Source of the DNA: Fagopyrum homotropicum | Lineage: Eukaryota > Streptophyta > Magnoliopsida > Caryophyllales > Polygonaceae | DNA: 64,000 nt | Direction of reading: 5' to 3' | Assembly: GCA_033239125.1 (NCBI GenBank) | Contig: BSWB01000003.1 | Span: 29,279,001 to 29,343,000 of the forward strand | Shown here: in pieces, positions 19,393-30,099 of the stretch | Numbering within the stretch: position 1 is the stretch's first letter | How the letters are laid out: each line of letters starts with the position of its first letter | The notes under the pieces: generated by a model | Told to the model about the DNA's origin: nothing | Databases searched by the model: none | The model's input: the letters and a program-made list of their open reading frames with translations, nothing else | Position numbers and translations under genes: made by a program

Positions 19393-21096
19393 TGTTCGCT
19401 CCAAATGGTGTGTGCAAGTTTAAATTTATAACCCAAGATGTATGCTTAAAACAAGGATGCGAACCCGCAGTGTACGGGTCAATCGTAGTAAAAGCAAGAA
19501 TTCCGGGGTGTCGATCTCAAGGACTTAGGTGAAACAAAGCAAGTATAGGTTGTCAATATTGCAACTAGCCACAAAAGCAATTAAAGCAATCAAAGATGAT
19601 AAAAAGTCAATTAAAGGAAATATTTAATTCTAGGGATTAAAGCATCTAGTTGTGGTTCCAACTCAAGATCTAAAGATAAAGCGGACAAAGCTGAGATTTT
19701 GCAAAGGGAAGGTGCTACTAAAGTGGAATAGATCACCGGGTAAGTCTCACTACTCACTAATCCTAAACCGTAACTCCTATTACCGGGTAAGTCTCAAGGA
19801 ATTAAGGAAAATAACTATAACCTCAAACCAACAAACCAACTAAGGGAATAGAATTAACCTTTACCGGGTAAGTCTCAAGCTAACTCACATAGATGGAATG
19901 AAAGCACACTCAAACCCTAATAAAGGATAAACCTTTATTACCTACACTTACGATCTTGGGTAAACAAGTAAAGGAATTACCGGGTAAGTCTCATCCTAGA
20001 CTTGCATTGACACAGGAAAGGTGTAATAAGAATCGGATTTGGCAAACTCTAACACTTAACTCTCAATTTCTAATCAGAAAGGTCACCTCGGTCAGACGAA
20101 TTCCACCCCGGCCGAGATGTTCATCGACTAAATGGGATACTCTAGGGTTAAGGATAAAGACTCGAGCTTTCAGGGTCTTACTGGGGTTTAAGACTATTCT
20201 ATCATTGTTTTTCCCACAACCTTCAGCCAATCACCCTAGAATCACACAAAGAAATTAGCCAATCATCATCATGAAAGCAATAATCAAATATAAGGGAAGA
20301 AAGTGAATAATTGAACACAAATACCTTAAGAAAAAGGCTTCAACAACTGAATCAATTATTAAACAAACAAGCGTTCCTTGGATCACAATCCAATAAGATA
20401 ATCAACAAGAAGGGAATCTAAGAAAACCTTACAAAAGCCTTCACAAAAGCTATAAAAGCTATCAACTTCCTTCCTTCAATCTTCCTTCTTTCAACCACTA
20501 TAATGATAGCGGGATTTCCGGTGATGCGCCGGTAGATGCAGGCGTATGGGGGCTGCTGAATTGTGGAAATCCAGCCTAAAAAATATAAGATCTCTCCTTC
20601 CAGAAATCCAGCCTAAAAAATATAAGATCTTCCTTCCAGAAATCCAGCCTAAAAATATAAGATCTCTCCTTCCAAAAATAAAAGATCTCAGCCAAGAATA
20701 AAATATATCTCGCCGCGTCCAAGGTGTTCGCCTCGGTCGGGACGCTCCTCTGGATCACCTCGGTCGAGATGGTACTGTAGATGACCGAGGTGGCTCTAAA
20801 CCGAATTGAAATCTCTCAAATCTGGTCCAAAGTAAATCTTTAATCCATTTTCATGCTTCTTGGATTCTTCCTTAAGCTCCTGAATGTAGCTTCAATGACT
20901 CCTTAGCTCTAGCTCCATTTTGATACAAAACGTGCCATTTTACCTACGATTACAACGAAACTTGGTGTAGACCTCGATTCCCACAAAGGTAGATGAAACG
21001 ACGATATAATCTCATAATATACATCCAAACATGCAGATTATTGATGATAAAACGTCTAAACAAGTCCCAAAATATAGACTATAATTCATGCTATCA
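19393..21096 (-). repeat. 3' LTR of Athila-2 (1704 bp)
   Basis: The ends are TGATAGCATG and GAGCGAACA on the minus strand. Compared with its partner it has a ~37-bp triplication (20566-20674) and lacks the region around the presumed TATA box at 27170-27290. It contains four copies of a 16-bp motif (GAGACTTACCCGGTAA on the minus strand). Confidence 0.9.
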
Positions 21097-21480
21097 AAAT
21101 ACCACATACTTATCCCTTGCTTGTCCCCAAGCAAGTTCCAAACTCCGTTTTCCCAAATTCTCGAACTTCTGTCCTTCCAGTGTTGCTCCTGGGTTGTATT
21201 CCTTCCTTAGATGTCACCTGTTATCTGTCTAGGACGCCAAAAACAAAGCAAAGCAAAGCAAAAGAAAACTATCTAAAGCTAGACTAGAAAAAGGGAAAAG
21301 AAGGCAATACCTTGGGTTGCCTCCCACGAAGCGCTTGATTTAAGGTCGCTAGCTGGACCGTACGGTATCCATAAACATGATGGGAGGTGTCCTCTCCCCA
21401 TACTTCACCTTCATCATGGGGTGAGATAAGGAAGTCTATCAAAAGCTCCAACAAGTGTAAGTGCCCATCGGGGAATGAAT
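21097..21480 (-). other. Compressed 3' region of Athila-2
   Basis: It holds a mutated polypurine tract (AAGTATGTGG, read on the minus strand), the conserved post-pol element (21304-21353) and a short tail of former pol C-terminus. Integrase and the downstream ORF have been deleted. Confidence 0.75.
21304..21353 (-). other. Conserved post-pol element (Athila-2 copy)
   Basis: It matches 5318-5367 and 47969-48018 over 50 bp. The stem keeps CCCAAG but one base in the other arm has changed. It survives although the integrase before it is deleted. Confidence 0.75.
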
Positions 21481-23100
21481 CGTCTATGGGTGGTTCGTCC
21501 TTCAATTCTCGCGTGAAGAGGGAGGTAGCCGGCTGAGGTGATCCGCAACAGAATTTTCGGATCCCTTCTCATCACGGATCTCTAGGTCAAACTCTTGAAG
21601 CAAGAGAATTCATCAAATAAGACGTGGCTTGGCATCCTTCTTAGCAAGCAAGTAACGAATAGCTGCATGGTCGGTGTAGACAATAACTTTCGCCCCTACT
21701 AAGTAAGAACGAAACTTCTCAAAAGCATATACAACCGCCAATAAATCCTTTTCGGTGGTGGCGTAGTTACGCTGGGTTTCATCTAGCGTTTTGCAAGCGT
21801 AGTAAATGGCGGTGGTCCGTCCATCCTTCTTTTGTCCAAGCACCGCTCCTACCGCCACATCACTCGCATCGCACATGATCTCAAAGGGCAAGGTCCAATC
21901 CGGAGGCGGGATAATGGGAGCGGAGATCAACGCTTCTTTAATCCTGTAAAATGCATCAAGACACTCCTGCGAAAACTCAAAAACAACATCTTTATTCAAG
22001 AGGTTAGTTAGTGGTTTAGAAATCTTCGAGAAGTCCTTGATGAATCTCCTATAGAGACCTGCATGCCCGAGAAAACTCCTCACACCCTTAACAGAACAAG
22101 GGGGAGGAAGTTTCTCAATAGTCTCGATCTTACCGCGATCGACCTCGATAACTCGATTAGATACGAGGTGTCCTAGCATGATGCCTTCATTAACCATAAA
22201 GTCACACTTCTCCCAATTCAAGACGAGATTAGTGTCTTCACATCTTTGTAGCACTAGAGAAAGGTTAGATAGGCAATCATCAAAAGAGGAACCATATACT
22301 GAAAAATCATCCATAAATACCTCCATGATCTTCTATATATACTCGGAAAAGATAGCCATCATGCATCGCTGGAAGGTAGCGGGTGCATTGCATAATCCAA
22401 ATGGCATCCTCCTATAAGCGAATGTCCCCCATGGACAAGTGAAAGTGGTCTTCTCTTGATCATCCTGATGGATTGGAATCTGGAAGAAGCCACTATAGCA
22501 ATCTAAATAGCAAAAATGTGAATGCTGGGCCAACCGTTCGAGCATTTGATCGATGAAGGGAAGTGGAAAATGGTCCTTCCGAGTGGCCACGTTCAGCTTC
22601 CTATAATCGATGCACACCCTCCAGCCCGTGACGGTCCTAGTTGGGATTAACTCGTTGTTCTTATTTGTCACAACGGTCATCCCTCATTTCTTCGGAACTG
22701 CATGCACTAGGCTCACCCACTTGCTGTCCGAGATAGGAAATATGATACCTGCATCCAACAACTTAAGAATTTCTTTCTTCACAACCTCTTTCATGATCGG
22801 ATTTAACCGTCTTTGAGGTTCCCGTGAAGTCTTATGATCGTCCTCCATTAGTATTCTATGCATGCAGAAAGACGGCTTAATGCCAATAAGATCATCAATA
22901 GTATAAGCCAAAGCCTTTTGATGCTTCCCCTGGACATGCATTAGTTTAGATAATTCAGATTCGGAGAGGGAAGCACTAACGATGATGGGATAAGTAGAAT
23001 CCGGTCCAAGAAAAACATACCTCAAGTGACTTGGGAGTTGTTTAAGCTCCACAATTGGGGGTGCTTTCTGAGGTGGATATTTGCTTCCTCCTTCCAGTGG
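21481..23100 (-). pseudogene. RT-RH: RT-RNase H segment of Athila-2, with nonsense codons
   Basis: Read on the minus strand it continues the gag-protease frame. A TGA near 22681-22683 replaces a Gly codon before the conserved MTVVTNKNNE stretch. A TAG near 22330 replaces a Glu codon just before the catalytic region. The F-M-D-D motif is intact at 22306-22317. Two adjacent stops near 21610 interrupt RNase H after YTDHAAIRYLL. RNase H keeps CDASD, YTDH and VADHLSR. The frame then shifts and runs into a tail joined directly to former integrase C-terminal sequence. This copy cannot encode an active polyprotein. Confidence 0.88.
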
Positions 23101-25860
23101 AGTAGATTGAAGAACTGGACTTTCAGAAGTCTCAGTTGACATCATCTCGCTTTCGACCTCGGTCGAGGTCCAGAGAGGGTGAGTGAGATGTTCTTTAGTC
23201 AAGAACACCTCGCTTGGTCCAGAAAGTACCTCGGTCGAGGTACTACAACTGGGACCGAAACTGGAGATCTTCTTCTCCTGGATTGGCTTTTCAAATTTAG
23301 CTCCTGGATCTTCTTCCAGCGCCTTTAAGCTCCGTATATCTACATCACAAGAAACATCTATACCTTTCTCCATCAAGCTAAAACTAATAACTCTCTCAAG
23401 TGGATTATTAATAAGGATAGAACTCACCAATTCTCTTGATTCTTCTTCATCATAGATGTTGAAGATATCATCTCCTAGCTGTTCTCCCTTCATTTCCGCA
23501 AGCAATGCAAACTCAACTTGATCACCGCCAATGTTGAATTGCAACTTGGCGTTTCTACAATCCACATTACAACCCGAAGTTGCTAGAAATGGTCTCTTGA
23601 GAATGATAGGAATGGGGTAATCTGCGGGAATGTCAAGTACAACAAAGTCTATAGGTAAATAGAAGTTACCTAACTTAACCGGAACGTCTTCCAAAATGCC
23701 CACGGGATGGGTAATGGAGCGGTCCACCATGTACAACCGTATCGTCACCGGCTTGGGTTCTCCAAGTCCGATCTTCACACATAGCTCCAGCGGAATGATG
23801 CCCACGCTGGCTCCTAGATCACACAATGCTTCACAAGTGACATCCCCAACTTGAATGGGAATGCAAAATAAGCCGGGATCTCTCAATTTGGGTGGCATCT
23901 TCTCCTTCATCATTTGAATGAGCTCCGAGGATTTAGATGTCATCCTTACTTCACCAAAGTCTTCCAACTTCCTCTTCCTTGATAAAATCTCTTTTAAGAA
24001 CTTCTCATAGGCGGGCATCCCTAGAATAGCATCAAGGAAAGGGATGTTAATATGTAGTTTATTCATCAAGTCAAGGAACTTACCAAAATGCTTATCTAGA
24101 TGTGCTCTGGCCCTTGACTGGGGGAATGGAAGTGGTGGTTTATATGCAGGAGGTGAAACATAAACTTCGGTTTTGTCCGACGCTTTTTGTGGCTCAACCT
24201 CGGTTGGCACCTCGGCCGAAGTGTTCTTCGACTGCACCTGGACCGAGGTGGTCTTCGTTTGTACTAACATCGACCGAGGCACTGGATCTGCAGTTTTCAG
24301 TCCACTTCTCGTCGTTATTGCCATGATATGTCCTTTAGGGTTGCTTTCAGTCCTTGCTGGAAGCTTCCCTGGGTCTCTTGGCGCTTCATTCGCCTTGTTA
24401 AAGAATTGTTGTTCTAAGGCTTTTTGTGCCTTCGAAAATGAAGTCATGGATGTCTCCATAGAGTTGAGCTTGATTAAGATGGCATCTAGCACCGTATCTT
24501 TCTTTTCCGGAAGGGACAAACTCGATCCTTGCTCTTGGCTCTTCAATGGAGTAGAAGAAGAAGAAGAAGAGAGGAAAGGATTAGAGGAGTCATTCGAATT
24601 GGAGTTAGAGTAAGGGTTGCCCGAATTTTGATTGTTTGCCCTCCAATTATTACTGTTGGATTCTCTATTGGTGTTGTAGTTGTTGTTTCGGGAACCGTTG
24701 TTGTTGTTCCGGCAACCGTTGTTCCTTGAATTTTGATATCCTTCCTCCTCTTTCTTGGTTTGGGAAACCAAAAGGTCTTTCAATTGCTTCACATCATTCT
24801 TCAAAGAGGTGAGTTGATCATTGCTTGGTGGAGCTTCTTGAAAGTTGACCCTTTTAACTCCACCTTCAGCTCCTTGGTGGGAGTATTTCTCCATGTGGAA
24901 AACTTGCTTCTCTATGAACTCCCAAGCTTCGTCAACCGGCATGTCCATGAACGTGCCGACGGATAGTAGTTGAAGGTTGAACTGGGTGTTGCCCTCCAGT
25001 CCATTGAAGTATATCTCCAATAATTCTATCTTTGGAATCCCATGATGTGGGCAATCCAAAAGGATGTCTTTAAATCTCTCCCATGACTTGGACAAACTTT
25101 CTTTGTCCTTCATGATGAATGCATTGATCTTCCCTTTCATTTCAGCGGTCTTAGAGGAGGGAAAGAATTTAGTCAAGAACTCCGTCGTCATCTCCTCCCA
25201 AGTATTGATTTTTCCTGGAGGAAGAGATTGATATCAAGTAAGCGCTCTATCATTCAAAGAGAAGTAGAAAGGCCTTAGCTTGTAATTGTTGTTTTTCAGC
25301 CTTGAGGGTCTCAAGGTCTCCATCAAGATCTCATAGTTTTGTAGATGTTGATACGGAGATTCCCTCTCTAGCCCTCCAAACTGGCATTGGCGAATGGAAA
25401 GAACTTGTGGTCGAAGCTCATAATCATGGTCCGCTGGATCACCTAGGTTGACTCCTGGACGCCTCAGCTGTTGATTAGGGTCCATCCTCTGCCCTAGGGT
25501 CTATGGAATACCTACAAAAAGAGCATCTTGGACTGGCATCCGAGGTGGAAGTATCTCGGCCGGGGCAGCAGGTTGTGGGTCCTGCCTCGGTCGAGGAGCT
25601 GGAGTTGGTCGAGGTAGATATTGGTCCCGTAAAGTCGCCATATCTGCTTCGATTGCTTCCGTCCTTGCGCGAGTTTCTTCTTTTTCCATTCGCAATTCTT
25701 CTTTGCTGAGGCGTAGTTGTTCTAATGCCTCCTTCAATTTGCCCTCAAGATCTCGATTCTCTTGATTGGCCATCTTAGCTTCTTTCAAGCGTCTTTTGTA
25801 TGTCTTTTCTGGTTCGGGATCGTAAGAAACGATTTCCTTCCCAGCGTGGGTTCTTCGCAT
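23101..25860 (-). pseudogene. gag-PR: Gag-protease segment of Athila-2, with nonsense codons
   Basis: The ATG at 25860 (MRRTHAGKEIV) lies about 105 bases after the primer site and is the likely Gag start. The N-terminal 120 residues are charged and helical, with a probable coiled coil near residues 25-75. A TAG near 25499 and a TGA near 25232 (a Trp codon in Athila-1) break the frame; otherwise it is continuous. The gag core, Asn/Ser-rich linker, PPPAYKPPLPFPQSRA-like block and retropepsin (D-L-G-A-S near 23810) follow in order. The protease-RT linker (about 23100-23350) and the region near 24180-24300 carry ACCTCG-NN-CGAGGT motifs, the counterpart of the Athila-1 palindromes. Confidence 0.88.
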
Positions 25861-25965
25861 AAACCTTAGAAAAAGAACCTGCGAAAGTCACTCAAGTAGA
25901 GTGGTTAGTAGAAACAGGGGCATGCGCCCCGAAAGACAACCGCAACCGGCTCGGTCTAGACCAAG

Positions 25966-25982
25966 TCCCGGCAACGGCGCCA
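25966..25982 (-). other. Primer binding site, tRNA-Asp (Athila-2)
   Basis: The minus strand reads TGGCGCCGTTGCCGGGA six bases inside the 5' LTR, which is complementary to the 3' end of plant tRNA-Asp. Confidence 0.9.
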
Positions 25983-25988
25983 AAAACT

Positions 25989-27747
25989 TGTTCGCTCCAT
26001 ATGTTGTGTGCAAGCTTTAAATTTATAACCCAAGATGTATGCTTAAAATAAGGATGCGAACCCGCAGTGTACGGGTCAATCGTAGTAAAAGCAAGAATTC
26101 CGGGGTGTCGATCTCAGAGACTTAGGTGAAACAAAGCAAGTATAGGTTGTCAATATTGCAACTAGCCACAAAAGCAATTAAAGCAATCAAAGATGATAAA
26201 AAGTCAATGAAAGGAAATATGCAATTCTAGGGATTAAAGCATCTAGTTGTGGTTCCAACTCAAGATCTAAAGATAAAGCGGACAAAGCTGAGATTTTGCA
26301 AAGGGAAGGTGCTACTAAAGTGGAATAGATCACCGGGTAAGGCTCACTACTCACTAATCCTAAACCGTAACTCCTATTATCGGGTAAGTCTCAAGGAATT
26401 AAGGAAAAGCACTATAGCTTCAAACCAATAAACCGACTAAGGGAATAGAATTAACCTTTACCGGGTAAGTCTCAGGCTAACTCACATAGATGGAATGAAA
26501 GAACACTCAAACCCCAATAAAGGATAAAACTTTATTACCTACACTTACGATCATGGGTAAACAAACAAAGAATTATCGGGTAAGTCTCATCCTAGACTTG
26601 CATTGACATTGGAAAGGTGTAATAAGAATAGGATTTGGCAAACTCTAACACCTAAGTCTTAGTTTCGAATCAGAAAGGTCACCTCGGTCAGAGGAATTCC
26701 ACCCCGGCCGAGATGTTCATCGACTGAACGAGATACTCTAGGGTTAAGGATAAAGACTCGAGCTTTTAGGGTCCTGCTAGGGTTTAAAATTATTCTATCA
26801 TTGTTTTTCACACAACCATCAGCTAATCACCCTAGAATCACACAAAGAAATTAGCCAATCATCATCATGAAAGAAATAATCAAATATAAGGGAAGAAAGT
26901 GAATAATTGAACACAAAAACCTTAACAAAAAGACTTCAACAACTGAATCACTTATCAAACAAACAAGCGTTCCTTGGATCACAATCCAACAAAACAATGG
27001 ACAAGAAAGGAATCTAAGAAAACCTTACAAAACCCTTCACAAAAGCTATAAAAGCTATCAACTTCCTTCCTTTCATCTTCCTTCCTTCAACCACTATAAT
27101 GATAGCGGGATTTCCGGTGATGCGCCGGTAGATGCGGTCGTATGCGGGCTGTTGAATTGTGGAAAATCAAGCCCTTTTTATTGGAAAACTATCTTCCAAA
27201 GATAAAATATCTTGAAAAGATATTTTCCTAATAAAATATATCTATCTCTCATAAATAAACCCCTAAAATATTTGATCTTCCTTCCAGAAATCCAGCCTAA
27301 AAATATAAGATCTCTCCTTCCAAAAATAAAAGATCTCAGCCAAGAATAAAATATATCTCGCCGCGTCCAAGGTGTTCGCCTCGGTCGGGACGCTCCTCTG
27401 GATCACCTCGGTCGAGATGGTACTGTAGTTGACCGAGGTGGCTCTAAATTGAATTGAAATCTCTCAAATCTGGTCCAAAGTAAATCTTTAATCCATTTCC
27501 ATGCTTCCTGGATTCTTCCTTAAGCTCCTGAATGTAGCTTCAATGACTTCTTAGCTCCTTTAGCTCCATTTTGATGCAAAACGTGTCATTTTACCTACGA
27601 TTACAACGAAACTTGGTATAGACCTCGATTCCCACAAAGGTAGATGAAACGACGATATAATCTCATAATATACATCCAAACATGCAAATTATTGAAGATA
27701 AAACGTCTAAACAAGTCCCAAAATATAGACTATAATTCATGCTATCA
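25989..27747 (-). repeat. 5' LTR of Athila-2 (1759 bp)
   Basis: It starts TGATAGCATG at 27747 and ends GAGCGAACA at 25989 on the minus strand. It belongs to the same LTR family as Athila-3. A TATA-like AATAAAAAGG lies near 27173-27182 (minus). It contains several ACCTCG..CGAGGT motifs (27371-27442). Confidence 0.92.
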
Positions 27748-27752
27748 CTCCC

Positions 27753-29553
27753 ATCCTGCTCTCGACCCGGCCCATCAGTAGAATGCCCAGCTGCCTCATC
27801 CCACCTCACGCCGCAACACAGCAACCCTAATTCACCGTCACGCTGGAAGGTACTCCGGAGCTCTCTCCTTCCTCCTTCGACAAGCATGGCCGCCTCGTTG
27901 CCATACCAGGAGCGAACATCTCACTACTAACCTTCTGCACTCCGCCTCTCTCACGCCAGGACCGAGAAGCAACGCCAGAATCTTCTGCACTTCCGCCTCT
28001 CTCATGCCAGGGCCGGGGAGCAAAGAGACAGTGCCGCCGTTTCCGAATGAAGCACCATCGCGGCTGAGTCTTCCTTCAGAACAGTAGCGTCCATAAGCTC
28101 TCAATCTATGTCCCTCTCCTTGCTTTTGTCGAGCTAGCACGCAGTAGCACCCTCTCCTCGCTTCTGTCGAGCCAGCAGTGCAAACGGGCCCTCCTCTCTA
28201 GTCGCCTTTCAGCCGCCTTGAGTCAGATTCAGTCTTCCCCTTCGTCTTCAAATAGTAGCAGCAACGCCAAACCTAATGGATGGTCCTCGCCGCTCTCATG
28301 GTTGCACTCAGGAGCTCACGTAGGCCTCATCGTGTGAGCCTTGTAGATGAGTAAGACCTCACTCCTTCTTCCTTGCTTTACTTCAGCCATATATGTGCTT
28401 ATAACTGGTAGCAAACCCTCTAGGAATTCATATATTCCAGCCAAAGGAACAGCTGCAGAGGGGCTGTTATATCTTTCAATTTTCCAACAGTGACGAACAG
28501 TCAACTTCGAGTCTAGATCTGGGTAAGCTAGACTCTTCCTTTGTTCCTAATTTTTGGATATGTTGTTTTCCATATTGCAGTGTAGAATATATTGAAATTT
28601 GAGCGTATTCTGAGTTATAGTTTAGAAGATATGATTTTCTCAAGTTGGCTCTTCATGCAGTTTTTATAAGGGTGCTGAGTGTTGAGAAAAACAGCATGTG
28701 ATGCAGTTTTGTGAGATAGTTTTGATTAGGCTTTTGATCTCTATTGGACTTGAATTTTGGATATGATATAGTTGACATATTATGGTAGGACATATTAAAA
28801 TGTGGGAGGAATCCAGCGAGTGGTTTGGGATTTATGATTTTTCAAAGATTGGATCGTAAGTAGTTTTTCTGTTGTTCTGAAATTTCTAAGTGTTGAGGAA
28901 AGGTGCTTGTGATGCAGTTTTCTGAGATAGTTTTAAATAGGTTTTTGATCTTATTTGCTCATGAATTTTGGATATATTATAGATAAGATTTCATAGTAGA
29001 ACATACTGAAATTTGAGAGGAATCCGAGTTGCAGTTTAAGAGTTATGGTGTCCCAAAGTAGAGAGCTTGAGCTGTTTTTCCAGCATTGATTTTTGACTAA
29101 GTATAGGAACATTGTAGTGTAGTAGTCAACTTTAAGGAGTTTTGTAGAAGGGATAGTTGAACAGTTTTAGGAAATTCTTGCTCCTATGAGTAGATTAGAT
29201 ATCATAGATAATTTAGAGATTTATTTTAGAATTTTTATAAATTTATTTCAATTTTATATTTGAGGCTGTAGTTGGACCTTAGTGACTTTTCGGAAAATAG
29301 AAAAGTGGGTAGTTTCTCTAGTTGTCACCTAAAATCATCTTGGGAGTAGAATATGGTCAGTTAGCATCAAATAAGAATTTAAGTACGTATTCCGGGTTTT
29401 AGGAAGTTCCGAGACCAAGGGTAAAATAGTCTTTTTACCATAAATTGGTATTGTTTTAAATTCTGTTCTAATATGATCTACTACATTAGAAGTCTTAGCT
29501 TCAAATTACCTAGAAAGTGTGCTGACACACTTGCCTCCTTTGACATGCAACCG
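27753..29553 (+). repeat. Middle part of LARD A 3' LTR
   Basis: It continues the LTR after Athila-2. It opens with a CT/GC-rich leader-like stretch (to about 28350) and then AT-rich sequence that aligns with 33300-34340 and 58380-59420. No gene is supported. Short open frames in the CT-rich part have no recognisable domains. Confidence 0.8.
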
Positions 29554-30099
29554 AGTTGTAATACCCGGAAATTTAATTTCCGGTAAATCCCGAGTCAACT
29601 AAAATCTTGTTATTTTATGTGAAGAGTTAATCACATAAAATATTATTTTTCCAACTTCTATGATTTTATGTGAAACTTAATCATATAAAATCATTCCTAA
29701 AACACTCTTGCAAGCCTTATAGTATTTGACCCATTTGACAAACCTATGACTAAGTTATGACAATGCCATCCGGACTCATTTTGACAAGATCACTTCAGCC
29801 CAAAGACAAGGCAAACCCTAACAACCTTCCACCTTCACGTACACAATAGGCTGCTGCGGCCAACCCTCGCAATCCTAGCAGTCTTGCAGCGACAACCTGT
29901 CTTCCTCGTACACGCAGGTAGTACGGGTGAGCCGTTCCTCCCCTCCGTCCTCCACGCAGCAACCAACTCTCCTACAATTTACCGTCGCCGGCAAAGCCCT
30001 CTCTCCCCTCGTCGATCTCCCAACAGGCGCAAGACTTTTCTCATCATTCTCCAAGCGAACACTATCTTTGTCTCAACCCAACGGACGAATGGCGCCGGG

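Larger units (their letters stand above)
19393..27747 (-). mobile_element. Athila-2: Athila-type retrotransposon lacking integrase
   Basis: A full-length insertion on the minus strand, with LTRs at 25989-27747 (5') and 19393-21096 (3'). The target duplication CTCCC is intact on both sides (19388-19392, 27748-27752). The primer site matches tRNA-Asp. The interior holds gag, protease, RT and RNase H in one ancestral frame with several nonsense codons. It then jumps to the post-pol element with the integrase core missing, and the ATHILA-type ORF and long non-coding 3' region are also absent. It could have moved only with integrase supplied by another element. Confidence 0.93.

Noticed and set aside
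20566..20674. Separate mobile insertion
   Set aside because: It is a ~37-bp triplication of LTR sequence that occurs once in the partner LTR, with no target duplication.
27780..28320. Host gene exon in CT-rich sequence
   Set aside because: It falls within the LARD A 3' LTR and has only short frames without domains on either strand.
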